DNA from: Pontederia crassipes
Lineage: Eukaryota > Streptophyta > Magnoliopsida > Commelinales > Pontederiaceae
Assembly (NCBI GenBank): GCA_030549335.1
Contig: CM060195.1
Span: forward strand, 46,878,991-46,942,990
DNA: 64,000 nt
Direction: 5' to 3'
Part shown: positions 38,418 to 51,400 of the stretch, one piece after another
Layout: every line of letters starts with the position of its first letter
How positions within the stretch are numbered: the first letter of the stretch is position 1
Position numbers and translations under genes: made by a program
Notes under the pieces: model-generated
Database searches by the model: none
Seen by the model: the letters and a program-made list of their open reading frames with translations, nothing else
What the model was told of the DNA's origin: nothing

Positions 38418-41400
38418 ATGGCCGCCGCCGGCGTCTTCGTGGAAGCCCAAATCCCGCACCAGAAGATCGTCGGAGGCGTCCGGTTCCCGGCTGTCGTGAT
38501 CCCGAGCCAGCCGCCCGGAGAGGTCTCCGTCGGCCTTGACGGGTTCCTGGCGGGCGTCAGGGCCCACAAGCCCCGCTTGGAGTCGCTCCTCAGGACCAGC
38601 GGCGCCCTCCTCCTCCGGGGCTTCCCCGTCAGGTCGGCAGCCGACTTCGACCGGGCCGTGGAGGCCTTCGGGTACGACGAGCTCCCGTACGTCGGCGGTG
38701 CCGCTCCTCGCTCCAACGTCGTCGGACGCGTCTTCACTGCGAACGAGTCCCCGCCCGACCAGTTGATCCCTTTCCATCACGAAATGGCCCAGGTTCCCAC
38801 CTCTTTTTTCGTTCTGTACGTGTTTGCTCTTAGCTCACGTTGAGTTCTTGTTCTGTATGTTAATTGGCCACTCACATCTTGTGAATCCGAGGCCTCAATT
38901 TGGCCATTTACTACTTCCTAAATGATAGGAGAGAGGATTATGGCCTCAAATTCGTCTCCTTTGTATCGTAGAGTGTGCAATAAGAGTGACGAAAGTGGCA
39001 GAAATGTGAGTAATCGTTGTTAGAACTTTAAGTAAAACATACTGGTTCTATTCCTGTCCTCAAAGGTGTTGAACATAATAGGTACATGCACTAGTCTGTA
39101 TGAGATGGGGTCGATTTGCTGGTGTGAGGGAATTTGGACGCCAGAATACCCTGATGTGATGAACCCGTCAAGCCTAACCACATAAGCAATTCCCTTTGGT
39201 TTACTCGTGTAATATGATCTATCATTTAGAGATATGTCCTTATGCCTGAGTTAAAGATTTTGCAAAAGAACTACCGGTGGCATCTGTCTGACTATCCATA
39301 CTTAAATTCGAAAGATATGCTTCTTGAGCCAAAACTACTGGTGAATCATTCTAGTGTAATCAACGACCTGTTCTGGCTGAAGAATAAACTTTAAACCATA
39401 ATAGTTCAACTTGTATATATTATGATGCACTGAATAATATGTTCTCCATAATTCGGATTTTGGACATCTGAGGTCACTAAAGTTGGGTAAAATCATCACT
39501 AAGATCACTTTTTGCCTGAGGAATGACCCGTATAGTTGTTATTCTCACTCATCTTACTTTGCAAAATAACTTGTTCCCTACTTCCAAAATTTAATTTGCT
39601 TCATGGAACAATATGCATATTGTTTGACATAAACAATTTGAATAATTCATGTTAGAATCTTTTAGGAGAACTAGTCCTCTTGTGAACCAATTGTCTTGAA
39701 AGATCTTCAAGTTAACGTTGCAGAACAAACAAAAAGAGATGAGAAGAAACATGCACTTGTGAACCAAGTCTTCTATGCAAAAATGTACACAAAAATGGAT
39801 CATAAAAGAAGGTAAAGTTTAACATTGGTTTTAGGTGGGAGTGTTGCTACATGGAGAACATTATTTCACGAGTTTTAAATAAAAGTTGTGGGTTAGTGGT
39901 TAGGGTGAAGTCATTTGATTTTATTTTGTAAGTAATCACTAAGTTTATTAGTAAAGCAGGATGTCTACGAAGCTTGGCTGGTTGGATCAAACATGATTGG
40001 TACCTGGAGAACGAGCAGTAGAAGCTGCAAGCTTTCTTTCTAAGGAACCAAGGGAGGTGGATATGGCAAGCTATAGAGATGTTCCACAAACATCCTACTT
40101 AAAGCTATGTTCCGAGTGCACTAAGAGAAGAGGCAACTCGAGGACCTACCAATATGGTGCCGGCACCGGATGAACAAGCACCTTCCACATGTTCAGCAGT
40201 ACCGCTGTGAATACTCCACCTTATGATAGAAAGAATCACGTACTATCAAATCATTTGATAGACTAAATGCCCAAACCTACTCAACTCATAGAATATAAAA
40301 TAAAGGAAGAAACCTTGTTTCTTGATACATCTAAGACCAATTCATTATATCTGCATTATCTGTAAATCAATCAATGGGGTTTATGTTGTTCCGCAAAAAA
40401 GAAGTCAAGGGTATTCCACAAATAAATAAAAAACAAGACCAAGAAAAGAATGTCATCAATCCATGTGACTTAAGATTAGACTTGATTGGGTCAACCAAAA
40501 ATACTGTCATGATTTTCACTTCATAAATTGACCCCAACATTTTTCAATCATCGTTGTAGGCTCCTTTGCACTTGATGAGACCATTTTTTTTCCAGATGAA
40601 GCTCTCAGAATCATGGGGCGGAGTGTTGGATGGGATGCCTGTTTGTCCTTGGGTGGATAAGAGGGTAGGATTTCTTGAGAACCAGTGAAGTGGAGGGGAG
40701 GCAGCTGTGATTGCAGCCTGTGCTGTTGCTGTAGTGTTCTAGGAGTGTACACGACTTCTTACCTTTTCTTGTAAACATGGTGCTTGTAGTTGTACAGTGT
40801 CCCCAACAGTAAAAGAAGTCTTCAATCCTCTTAATTGGTGTAGGGGAGGGAGGCACGAGAAGAAGTGGACAGAGGAATAGTGGGAAAGAGGACAGAATGG
40901 AGCTGTGGTATTAACATGGTCTTAGATTTAACAGAAGGATTACTAATAAGATAACTTTTTTTTCGAGTGGGGGTTACTAGGATGATGAAGAATAAAAATG
41001 AGGTACTTTGCTAACCCCCAATAATTCTCATGATAGCAGTAATGGAGGGCATTAGGAAAAATGATAAAGGCAACCAAATGTATTCAGTTTCACTAGCCAT
41101 GAAGCCTCCCCCTAGTTTCTATGTGAAGGGCAAAAAAAATATTGAAGGCTCCATCACAACTCAGGAACGAACCTCAATCTATTTCTTTCATTTTTGGGCT
41201 TTCAAAGTTCAATTGCATAAATCCTTTCACGGGTAGGACTTAGGAGAGTGAATTCGAGATACTATTTTACAAGACTGCCAATGGAACCTGATGGCATTGT
41301 GGAGAGGGGATTTGAAATTTGAAAATGATCATCTGACCTTCTTCTCGTCTATGGATGACATTGATAGCATGTCCAAAAACAAATGTTCTTAGATGCTATC

Positions 41401-44400
41401 TTTTGTCTTGAACTAGATACATAATGCCACAGTTGGAACAAAAAGTCGAGGTTGAACAACACCTCCATTTCAAATTCTATGCCATTGTCAAATTGGTGAA
41501 TATAATTAACTTGACAAGCTTGAAGCTCCAAAAGCTCAAGTTTTGATATACACAGTTAATAAGACTGTAGCATGCTATGCTCATTTAATGCATTTGAGTT
41601 ATTTTGACATGTAACACGTGAGTCCATGATCAAGGTGGATAAGGCCATAAGGACTTCCTTTGGTGTTAAGAGGGTTCTAATGCAACAGGCCATCTAAGAG
41701 TTCTAATTAACCGATGCATCACAACAACAGAATAATCTTCTAATCACAGTGGTAAACTGGTAATCTTATATAGCCTTCAGTGAATCAACCAACAATGCCA
41801 CACAATCCTTCTCAAAACAAAAACAAAAAGAACGACACACAATCAACGTGAAGAATCATTTGAGACACAGCAAGACAATTCAATTTCAGAACAAAGATGA
41901 TGAACTCAAGTATTCTGGAGTCCACCAGAGAAAGCTTCCTGAATTTACATAGAGAATATTTGGGACTCTGCAATATGAAGAATATCTGTAATCACGCTGA
42001 AGTAGAAGACAATTCTGGCCTTTTATAGAGCTTATTACAGAAAAGAAACAAATTCTATACATGTTCAAAGTATGCTCAATCCCAAATAGAATAACTCAAA
42101 GTCAAACAGATAATGCCCCAAAGCCTATGAAACTAGAATATATTCTAAACACTGCAATTCTGAGATGCTGATCATGACATGTCTTTCTGTCCTGGTAACT
42201 TCTTGATGTGCATCCTACATTTGCAATGTGCTAGTGCATTTCTTCAGTTCTTTGCATTATGCTTTTTGAAGTTTGAATAGACATTTATCACCAAACAGGA
42301 GTCCAACCATTTGGTGGTGGATGGAGAGTCCACCCATGGGGAGGTGACGATTGAGGTGCGTTGGTGACAAGCTATTTTGTCGCAAATTGCCTTTTTGTCA
42401 CCTCAGAAAATGAAGTATTTTTTGTCTAGGAAGTTTGGGATGGATGTGGTACTGATAAATAACAGCAATTAAAAATAGTGCAAGAATCTCCATACTAATA
42501 TCTTCAAAGAATCAGTCCATATGGTGAGGACTAGGCTCCAAGGTTAATAACTAGTTAATTAATAATGCTCTGGCCTTTTCCAGACTACAGGCAACTGTTT
42601 TTTTTTGAGGAGAAGGCAACTGTTAATATGCAGACGGAAAGACCAACAATTAATCTTGGATAGTGTAGTTAGTGGTCCACTATTATGGAAGCAGTGCTGG
42701 TGTGTTATTTGGACTCTCCAACTGTCCAAATGCCCTCTGCTTATAAACTTATAAGCCATAGGTGTATCATATTTAATAACTACCATCTCCCGTAACTGCC
42801 CATCAGTTACACCTACACTTGAGTCATAACTTGTAGTGTCTTTGGTAACTCCCTTACGATTTCTTCTTCCAACATATATTTTCAGAGGAGGTATCTTATC
42901 AGTACACCCCTCCTGAAAATTTGCTTTGTTCTCAAGGCAAAATTAATTTACGAGCCAACAAATCATAGTTCTCCCAAGAAGCTTCTTCAAGAGGACGATT
43001 GAACCATTGCACAAGGATTTCCTAGGTACGGATGCTTTGATCCACTGATGGTCTAAGATTTTTGCTGGATGCAAACTTAATTCCCAACATGCAGTAATTG
43101 CGAAGCAGCTGGTGGATTGCTTGGTTGCGGGCCATGAACTGGGCAGAGTAAAGACACGTGAAAAATGGGATGAATTTTAGATGTTGAATGCAAATCTGAA
43201 TCGTAAGCTACTGACCCCACCTCACGAATAATAGTCTTTGGCCCAAAGGAACGAGGATATAACTTTTCAAACTTTCTTCTGGGCAATGAATGTTGTCTAA
43301 AAGGTTGCAAACGTAAAAAAACCGAGGCTCCTTTTCTCAAAAAAATACTGAGGCTCCTACATTGTAAGAATATCCCTTCTCTTGGAATTAGGATAGGACT
43401 TCATACGAGATTGTGCTTTTGAAATATTTTTCACGCAAAAGCTTTAACATTTCATCATGGGCCAGTAGTTGTTCTTCTAGTTCAGCAATGTGTGTCTCAT
43501 CAATAACAAAAGGATACAAAGAAGGAGATGTCGTCCATAGACCATTTTAAAAGGAGAAGTTCCTGTAGGAGTATGACATCCTGTATTTAATGATTACTCA
43601 ACCCTTGGGAGAAACTTGATCCAGGATGACAGTTGTTGATGTGAAAAGCATCTGAGGTATGCCTCTAAGCAGCGATTTACCACTTCCATTTGTCTTTCCG
43701 ATCAAGGGTGATAAGCAGTGCCCACTGGGAGAGTAGTATGACTGAGGAGAAATAGTTCTTGCCAAAATGAGTTTAGAAAGATGGCATCACGATTTGATAA
43801 AACGGAACGAGATACCCCATGCAACTTAATGACCTTCTTACAAAAGAGCACAACAACAGACTTGGTGATAAATGGATGAGAAAGAAGGAGAAAATAGCTG
43901 TATTTACCTAATCGGTCCACCACTACCAGTATAGTGTCATAACCACCAGATTTCGAAATCCCTATGACAAAATCCAGAGAAATATCTTCCCACACATGTT
44001 TAGAAACAGGTAAAGGTTGAAGAAGACTTGCTAGGGATATTGTTTGATATTCGTTTTGTTAACGAATCAAACAGTTCTGCACATGTTGCTTGACATCATG
44101 CTTCATATGAGGCCAATAGAAACAAGAGGTGAGACATTGCAAAGTTTTAAGAAAACCATCATGAACCCATGTTAATGTATTGTGTTTTTTGGCTAAGAGT
44201 TCTTGCATCAAAATTGAATCCTCTGGAATAACAAACCAATTGTGAAAGAAAAGCTTGTGGTCAACTAAGTGGAAACCTGATCATGACCTGGAATCTTTTT
44301 GCAACGCATCTGTGATATCCTTGGTATAAGGATCCTGAAGAGTGCTGCTAGAAACTTTGAATAATCCGGACTGATCAGTATAACTAATGCAAGAAATTTT

Positions 44401-47400
44401 GCATGTTATGATTATCAGGATAATGAATCTACAGGTTTATTTGCCTTCCTGGACTTGTACATTATAGTGAAGTAAAAAAGGAATAATTTCATAAGAAGCC
44501 GAGGTTGTTCACTTGTGGTAAACCTCTGGTCAAATAAATGCTTGACGCTGCAATGATCAGTTTTCACAAAAAAAAAATGATGTCCTAAAAGTTAGTGTTT
44601 TCGCTTTTGTAAGGTCAATACTAAGGCCAACAATTCACGATCATAAGTAGATTTGTGACGGTTTGAAAAAGGGAAGCTTTGCTGAAATTAGAATGGGAAG
44701 CTCGAGTTATGTAAGGACAACACCTGTTCCATTAGCGGGAGGAGTGCTTACCATCTTAGGATCAACAAGTTGTAATACGAAATGATAAAATAACAGCATC
44801 TAAAAGTTATCTTACCAAAGATAATGTGCAAGAATCTCAATAATAAACCTTTAATAACTCAGTCCGTATGGAGAGGACTAGGCTGCAAGGTTAACAATTT
44901 TTTAACTAATAATTATCTGGCCTTTTCCAGACTACAGACAACTGTTAGTATACAAAAAGGAAAAGACAACAATTGATCTTATGGAAGTAGTGCTGGTGTG
45001 TTCTTTGGACTCTCCAACTATCCAAATGCCCCATGCTTATCAGCCATAGATGTGTCATTTAGTAACTACCATCTGCTCTGACTGCCCATCATTTACACCT
45101 ATACTTGAGCCCTAATTTGTAGTCTTTGGTAACTCCCTTACAATTTCTTCTAACATATGTTTTTAGAGGAGGTATCTTATCAAGTACCTGCAAAGAAAAT
45201 TGGTGGTAAAAGAGCATCATGCTGGAACAAGTGAATAAATCACAATAAGAAGCTAGCTATTCATGGGAGGTTGAATTATTATATGTACACATAGATGTTA
45301 AACATCCAACAATAAAGGAGAAAAATGGAGAAAGGTTATTACCTGGGTTGAGTTTGACGAGGACTATGTTCGCCAACCAAAAGCTGGGAGGGAGGACACT
45401 TGTTGATGGCTGATTTAAAAAGAGCCTAAGATCCCTAGCAACCTCGAAGAAATTGAAACAGCAGTGTCATTTCTAACGTTTGGTTGGGGAATAAATATTG
45501 AAATAAGTTTGTGTTCCATAAACAGTCTAGAATTTGAGAGGGTTCCATGGATTATTTGTTCCGATCAAAGATATGTTAAATACCTAATTTCATAGGGAAA
45601 CATGGGATTTGGCATTATCCTTTTTTTTTGGATAACTGAAGAGAAGGTAGAACTGGAAGATTAAAAATCTACGCGATACTTGCATATGAATTATGTGTTT
45701 TCGGAATCTCAAAACTCGAGATCAAACTAGCTAGGGGTTGATTAGGACCAAAAAAATATTTTACTTTTATAGAAAAATTAAATTTCATATTTTGATAAAA
45801 AGAATGATGTGCTGATTTTAAGACCTACCTACTTAGTTTTTACCACACAAGACCTTTAGGACAGTAATTTTTTTAACAATATTACGGCTAAAGAATTATC
45901 GACCTCTTCTACATGGAAGAAACTAAGTTGAGCCACTTTTGAGGTAATTGTTATTTTTCTATTAAATGGACATCCTTGAAAAAAGGCTTATTTAGTATTT
46001 TTTTTTATTATAGAACTTAGCTACATTGTACAACGTACATCTCCTCCAAATCTTATATTTCTTGTTCTAAGAAAAATCTATATTTTGTTAAGGAAATAAT
46101 CATTGACGTTCTAAAGAGATATCATAGACCTTAAAAAAAAAGAGATATCATTGAATAACAACAAACAAAACAACAACAAAGCCTTATCCCACTAGGTGGG
46201 GTCGGCTACATGGATCATACGACGCTTCGTTGATCCATGTTCATGAGATTCGACAGGGTTTTACGCTGGCTGTCGGGGCCTAACACAACCCTCCTCCTTT
46301 AAAAAAAATGTATAACACCTAAAAAAATGTATATCATTGAATAACATCCTAAAAAAAAATGTATCATAGAATAACACTTTTAGATAAGAGATATGAACAA
46401 TAAGATTCCAGATTATACCAGCAAGCAAACAAAAAATCCATGGGTATTTGAACCTAAATATCCAGGAAGAAGCAAAATATTTGACAGTACCTCTGAATAT
46501 CTCCTTCAACTCTACATTTTCTTCTGATGCAAGGTTTCTTGTTGTGGTTTTCTGCATTTACTTTAAACTCCGCCTATGTTTTATAGCCGGTCCCAAGCCC
46601 GGATAAAGGAGGAGGGTTGTGTTAAGCCCAGACAACCAGCGCAAAACCCTGTCGAATCTCATGAACATGAATCAACGAGTCGTATGATCCATGTAGTCGA
46701 CCCCACCTAATGGGATAAGGCTTTGTTGTTGTTGTTGTTGTTTTCTGCATTTACTTTAAGGTTTAAACTAAATATTTTCAGTTGCTGTCATCGCCAATAA
46801 TATTTGTTCCCATCTTGTGATTTTGCCATAATTTATGACATTTTTCATTTTGAAATCTGGGTTTCTTTTAAGTCAATGTTGTCATTTTTCTGTTCATTTT
46901 TGGCATGTCTTTTCTTTTTGAAGCTTCTCTCTATTCTTAAGCTGAAATGAGATTTACTTACATGTAGGTGCCAGAGTTTCCAGCCAAACTGTTCTTTTAT
47001 TGTGAGGAAGAGCCCAAGAGTGGTGGCGAGACACCAATTGTGCTGAGCCATTGGGTTCACGAGAGGATGAAGGAGCAGTTTCCAGAGTTTGTTGAGAGAT
47101 TGGAGGAACATGGCTTAATCTACGTGAGAATTTTAGGAGAGGGAGATGATCCATCATCCCCAATTGGCCGTGGGTGGCAGTCCACATTTTTGACAAAAGA
47201 TAAAGGCATTGCAGAAGAAAGGTGTGTTTGTTTTCCAATGTATTTTTGTTATTCATTCATAAGGCCTAAGTTCTCTGATTACCATTCCTAATGGATGATT
47301 GAAATTTGCATTTACTGTTAGAAAAAAGGTTACATTTACAGTTGCTACTTTCTACAGTTTCTGCTTTTTCTTGATTACTTGATTTCGTGTGCAGTTTCAT

Positions 47401-48440
47401 GCATTTCTCATAAAAATGTATATTCCAGCTCATCACAAGAACTAATATGTTCCAAGGGCCAAGAATCTCGAACCTTGGGCTTCTTTGACTACAAAATCTT
47501 CTATGTTGTTCATATATTGAACTCAGTATTAAAATATATGACAGACATTTTTAAAGTTGTATATGTATTTCGTCTTCTCATTGATTGGATTCAGATATAG
47601 GTGTGACTAGAATATTTTCCGGTGTGAATACGTACAATTTAGACATTTAAATGATAGCTTGCTTCCCAATTAGAGACGAGGACAAGAGAAACATTGGGGA
47701 CAGTAAGGCCAGAGATATTAGTCGTTTTGGAGATTTGCCAAAAATTGCTTGTTTGCATCATTTTGCTGTCTTTATCTAAATGCAAAATGAAGAAGTCATG
47801 CTACAACATTTTGCAGCCACGAAATGAACATGAAGTGCAATTAGGTTAGGCCGATAGTACATTTAATATATCAAATCAATTAGGTTTCAGCTGTGCATGT
47901 GTAGGACTAGAACACTCTGCCTATTGTGCTGTTTTAGAATAATGGGAACTCCTCCATACTAACATGCAAAACCGATGTAACTTGGTTTTGTTAATCGAAT
48001 CTGTTCATATTTTCATATGCCTTTAATTTTTGAATTTCTCCTAAAAAAGATTACATTTCTAATTCTATTTTAAACTCAGGGCCTCAAAACTGGGTATGAA
48101 GTTGGAATGGTTGGAAGATGGAGTGAAAACAATAATGGGCCCAATACCAGCTATCAAGCTTGATAAATCTCGGGGAAGAAAAATATGGTTTAATAGCATG
48201 GTTGCTGCCTACACTGGCTGGAAGGATGCACGCAATGATCCTGTTAAAGCAGTAACTTTTGGAGATGGTACACCCTTGCCTGCGGATATCATCCAAGAAT
48301 GCTTAAACATCCTTGAAGAAGAATGTGTTGCTATACCATGGGAGAAGGGTGATATACTTCTATTGGATAACCTTGCTGTTTTGCACTCTCGGAGATCATT
48401 CATCCCACCTCGGCGCATTCTGGCTTCACTTTGTAAATAG
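38418..48440 (+). CDS. TauD/clavaminate synthase-like 2-oxoglutarate/Fe(II) oxygenase
   Basis: Related to the Arabidopsis clavaminate synthase-like protein family (At3g21360 type), whose substrate is not established. Exons: 38418-38792, 46968-47221, 48080-48440, giving 329 aa, the family length. The iron-binding His-x-Glu is in PFHHEMAQ (His120, Glu122), at the end of exon 1; the distal His is in [14 protein letters not shown] (about His312), followed by the PPRR arginines expected for 2-oxoglutarate binding. Exon 1 is very GC-rich, while exons 2-3 are not, a gradient common in monocots. I chose ATG 38418 ([13 protein letters not shown]); an in-frame ATG at 38379 would add 13 residues. Intron 1 is about 8.2 kb and contains several transposons, yet splice sites and frame are intact. 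Confidence 0.92.
38793..42452 (+). other. First intron of the oxygenase gene, left part
   Basis: No coding sequence supported. It probably contains unclassified repeats. Confidence 0.4.
42453..45182 (-). mobile_element. Internally deleted Ty3/gypsy element in the oxygenase intron
   Basis: Two LTRs, 42453-42901 and 44783-45182, begin TGATAA and end TTATCA. The flanks GGTAC (42448-42452) and AGTAC (45183-45187) are a 4/5 match to a 5-bp duplication. A PPT-like AGGAGGGGTG (reverse strand, about 42904-42913) abuts the left LTR, so the element is antisense to the host gene. The interior is only about 1.9 kb: RNase H remnants near 44480-44660, integrase at 43702-43995 ([28 protein letters not shown]) and a pol C-terminus at 43077-43340. 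Gag, protease and most of RT are gone. The integrase motif reads SNRD where SDRD is expected, so a catalytic Asp is lost. Confidence 0.85.
43077..43995 (-). pseudogene. Ty3/gypsy integrase and pol C-terminus, degenerate
   Basis: Two open pieces on minus: 43995-43702 with the start of the integrase core ([37 protein letters not shown]) and 43340-43077 with the C-terminal [19 protein letters not shown] and [10 protein letters not shown] motifs. The DDE core is interrupted between them and one Asp is replaced by Asn. Confidence 0.8.
46161..46330 (-). mobile_element. RTE-LINE 3' end / SINE-like insertion, minus orientation
   Basis: 170 bp flanked by an exact 16-bp duplication, ATATCATTGAATAACA (46145-46160, 46331-46346). 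On the minus strand it ends in ...GGGATAAGGCTTTGTTGTTG with a TTG-type tail. The GTCGGCTACATGGATC core is one I recognise from plant RTE LINEs and Au-like SINEs. Confidence 0.8.
46567..46740 (+). mobile_element. RTE-LINE 3' end / SINE-like insertion, plus orientation
   Basis: 174 bp flanked by an exact 19-bp duplication, TTTTCTGCATTTACTTTAA (46548-46566, 46741-46759). It has the same body as 46161-46330 but opposite orientation and ends GGGATAAGGCTTTG(TTG)n. It holds GCCGGTCCCAAGCCCGG near its left end. Confidence 0.85.
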
Positions 48441-51400
48441 AAGTCCTCTTTCCAGGTACTGATTTTATTCTGTACCTACGATCTTCTACGATCTACCCCT
48501 CATGCCTTTCTTCGGTAGGCATCTTCATTTGTATCCCCACAGATTGTCTTAAGAACAAGTGTTATATTGTGAACTTGTGGTCGTCAACAAAGTGCTACTA
48601 TTGTAATTTTTCTCTGTTGTATGACAAAGTTGTATACATTAACAGTAAATGAATGACACTCAGATCACTGTATTTTTAAGGATATATGAGTCATAAGTTA
48701 GAAGTGTTTATATCCCTCAAACTGTTTCATTTCTTCATTATTCTGTTTATACCTTCAAGCTATGTATCTGTAGGGACAAGCTGTTTCATTTCTTGAAGAA
48801 CTAAAGGCTCGGTCTTTCAATTGCCTTTCTCATCCTGTTGCATGCATTGTCAAGAACAGTTTGTCTTCTGTAGTCAGCTTTTGGATTTTTCGGAGACATC
48901 AAGAGAGTGTTAAAAGTTAATTTTCCCATAAATCAACGAGACCAATTGTACATATTGGTAGGCTTGATTTACACATATATTGGAGACCAACACTTAAATA
49001 AATATCTTTGCATACTGTGCACAGAGGAAACAAAATGGCACTCTTGTGGTATTACACCTTGGTTAAAAACACCGTTTTTTTTTCTGTTAGTCTCATCTGT
49101 GACCAATTAGGAGAGTTAAAAGGTAAACTTTTTCGTGAGTGATTCTTTCAGAGTTCAATTTGTAGACTTCTAGCCCATTTAAATAGATATTACATTTTAA
49201 TAAGTATGTGTGTGACTGACAACTAATTGCATGCCACAGTGGTGGAGCTAAAGCAATTTATTGATCAAAGAGACCATGTGATGGAATGATGTGCATAAGG
49301 AGATAAACTTTAACACTTTCACCCAAGATTTGACAATTAACGCATGCACGAAGTCTTAAAGTTATTGCTAAACAAATATAATTGAATTGGGCCCTCGTAA
49401 ATGATGGATAAAACACAGACCAAGATCATGTTCTCCTTTTGAGCGCGAAGGAACCTTCTTCGTTGCTCAAAGCAACCAAGAAGAAGGAAAAAAGAAGAAC
49501 AGGTTGGCATCATTCATCCATGGGGTCATCCAAGTAAAGAACTACTAAGCCAACCACTCAATTCTATAGCCAGTTTAAAGGGCAAAAGGATGGTGGTGGA
49601 CAAGAGCACTAAAGCGGCTTTTGATGTCGTCGTTCATGATCTCTTGGCTTACCGACGCAAAGTACTTTGGATTCTTATTGTACAAAGATGACTCGTTCCA
49701 CTTCCACTACCAACCGCAACGCAAGTAAGCTGCAGGCGTGTGCTCGGCGTGGCAAAATGATGGCGGCATCGTATGGATCAAAAAAGAAAGGGTCAAGTGG
49801 AACCTGACACTGTCACGCCATTAACAAATTATCCTCAACTCGTGAGGAAAACTTTGGTTCTTTAATCATTAATATATCCTCTTTGCATCCCATTTGGATA
49901 TGATTCATATGAGCCTTCCGGTGCTTACGTACGTTACCTCTAATACTTAAATACGTACTTTGTCATAACATACATAACCAGTGCATATGTCTCCACGTAG
50001 ACCCCTCAGATATGGATATATGCATGCCTCATATCGATGTGGATACAAAACACTCTTACGTCGCTGGCCAAACAATTGATCACATTGGCGTGACGGACGC
50101 AACCGCAGCACTCCAACAGCGACCCGGTCGTCGCCATGCAAGTAGACAAAAGTAAGCAAAAGAAGGAACTGTGCTGGAATGCACAGAACGAGATGGGTGA
50201 ACAAAGATGAAATGGACAACTCGGGGGAGGTCGTAATTCGTAAACCACATCCTTGATCTCCACCGGACGCATGACGAATTAGCCAAAGCCAACCCACGCC
50301 AACCCATTGGGTGCAAAGCAAAAGCCAAGTCCGCGTCGACTGGAAGGGCATTGGCGGGCTCCTGCGTCCTTCGTCATGGCGCGGGTGGTGTGAACCAGAT
50401 CGACACGTGCGGCCCGGCCTGCCCGGCGCCGCGCCGCCCTGGACGGCCGCGGACGTCGTTGCTAAATCGAAGCCGCGACGTGTGTGGACGATGAATAGAG
50501 TGCGGTGAAAAAAAAAAAGTGGACCTGTTCAGCCAACGAAACGTGGGCGCATGAGCCCCATGCAAGATAAGTGCTGCGTCCAAGTGGCACGGACACGCAC
50601 AGACAAAAAATGGCGGCCTCCATCGACTTTTTAATAAATCCCAAATCTACGTATAATATGTTTTTGCGACTATATCTATGTCATTCTCAACAGAATAACC
50701 TGTCAAATCAACTATGTGATCTCAGGATCAAGGTGTTGCTCGGGCGTGATAAACGTTTCTCCTTTTCGGGTTCTATCTGAAAATAATGGCTGGTGGAGTG
50801 CATGGTGGACCATATGACATGGTGGTTTCCACTCTCTCTCTTGAAGTGTTTTCTTTTTTTTTTTTTCCTCAGTTTTATTTTCGGTGGATGTTGAGAGGCT
50901 GCTGCTGCAGCAGCACGAGAGGTCTTCATCGAGTGGTGGTCATAATGGAGATGAGGATGGTTGGAGTGCTTGGAAGATCCCCTCTGTCCAAAGTTGGTGC
51001 AGTTTCTTCTCTAAATTAATAATTAATAAATTATATTAGGGAGTAAGTTGAAGTGGATTTGGAGCTTTGGAAGAGGCCACAATGATGTGCAATGACCTCT
51101 CATATTTAGATCACTCAGAGTTTAGCTTCTCCTCGCAAGGCAAAAAAAAGGTGGTGGGGGGAGGACAAGGACGTAACAGAAGATGGCACTGGTTGGGTTA
51201 TTGGGGGTATTATTAATCATTTAATCATATGCATGCATAAGTTAGCTCTTGACTAAGAACATGTAACGATTATAATTGGTCATAACTGAAATGGTCTGTA
51301 GCACCTGCATTTGGACTACTTGTGTCACTTTGGAAATGGCAAAATCGCACAGGCGCAATGGCATCTGCATGATGAATGTTCTTAAGCTTATCCGTTCATT

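Noticed and set aside
38244..38780. 178-codon and 116-codon minus-strand ORFs over oxygenase exon 1
   Set aside because: Antisense shadows caused by the high GC content of exon 1.
50270..50583. Possible GC-rich gene or exon
   Set aside because: Short ORFs in every frame, no domain, no plausible splice structure.
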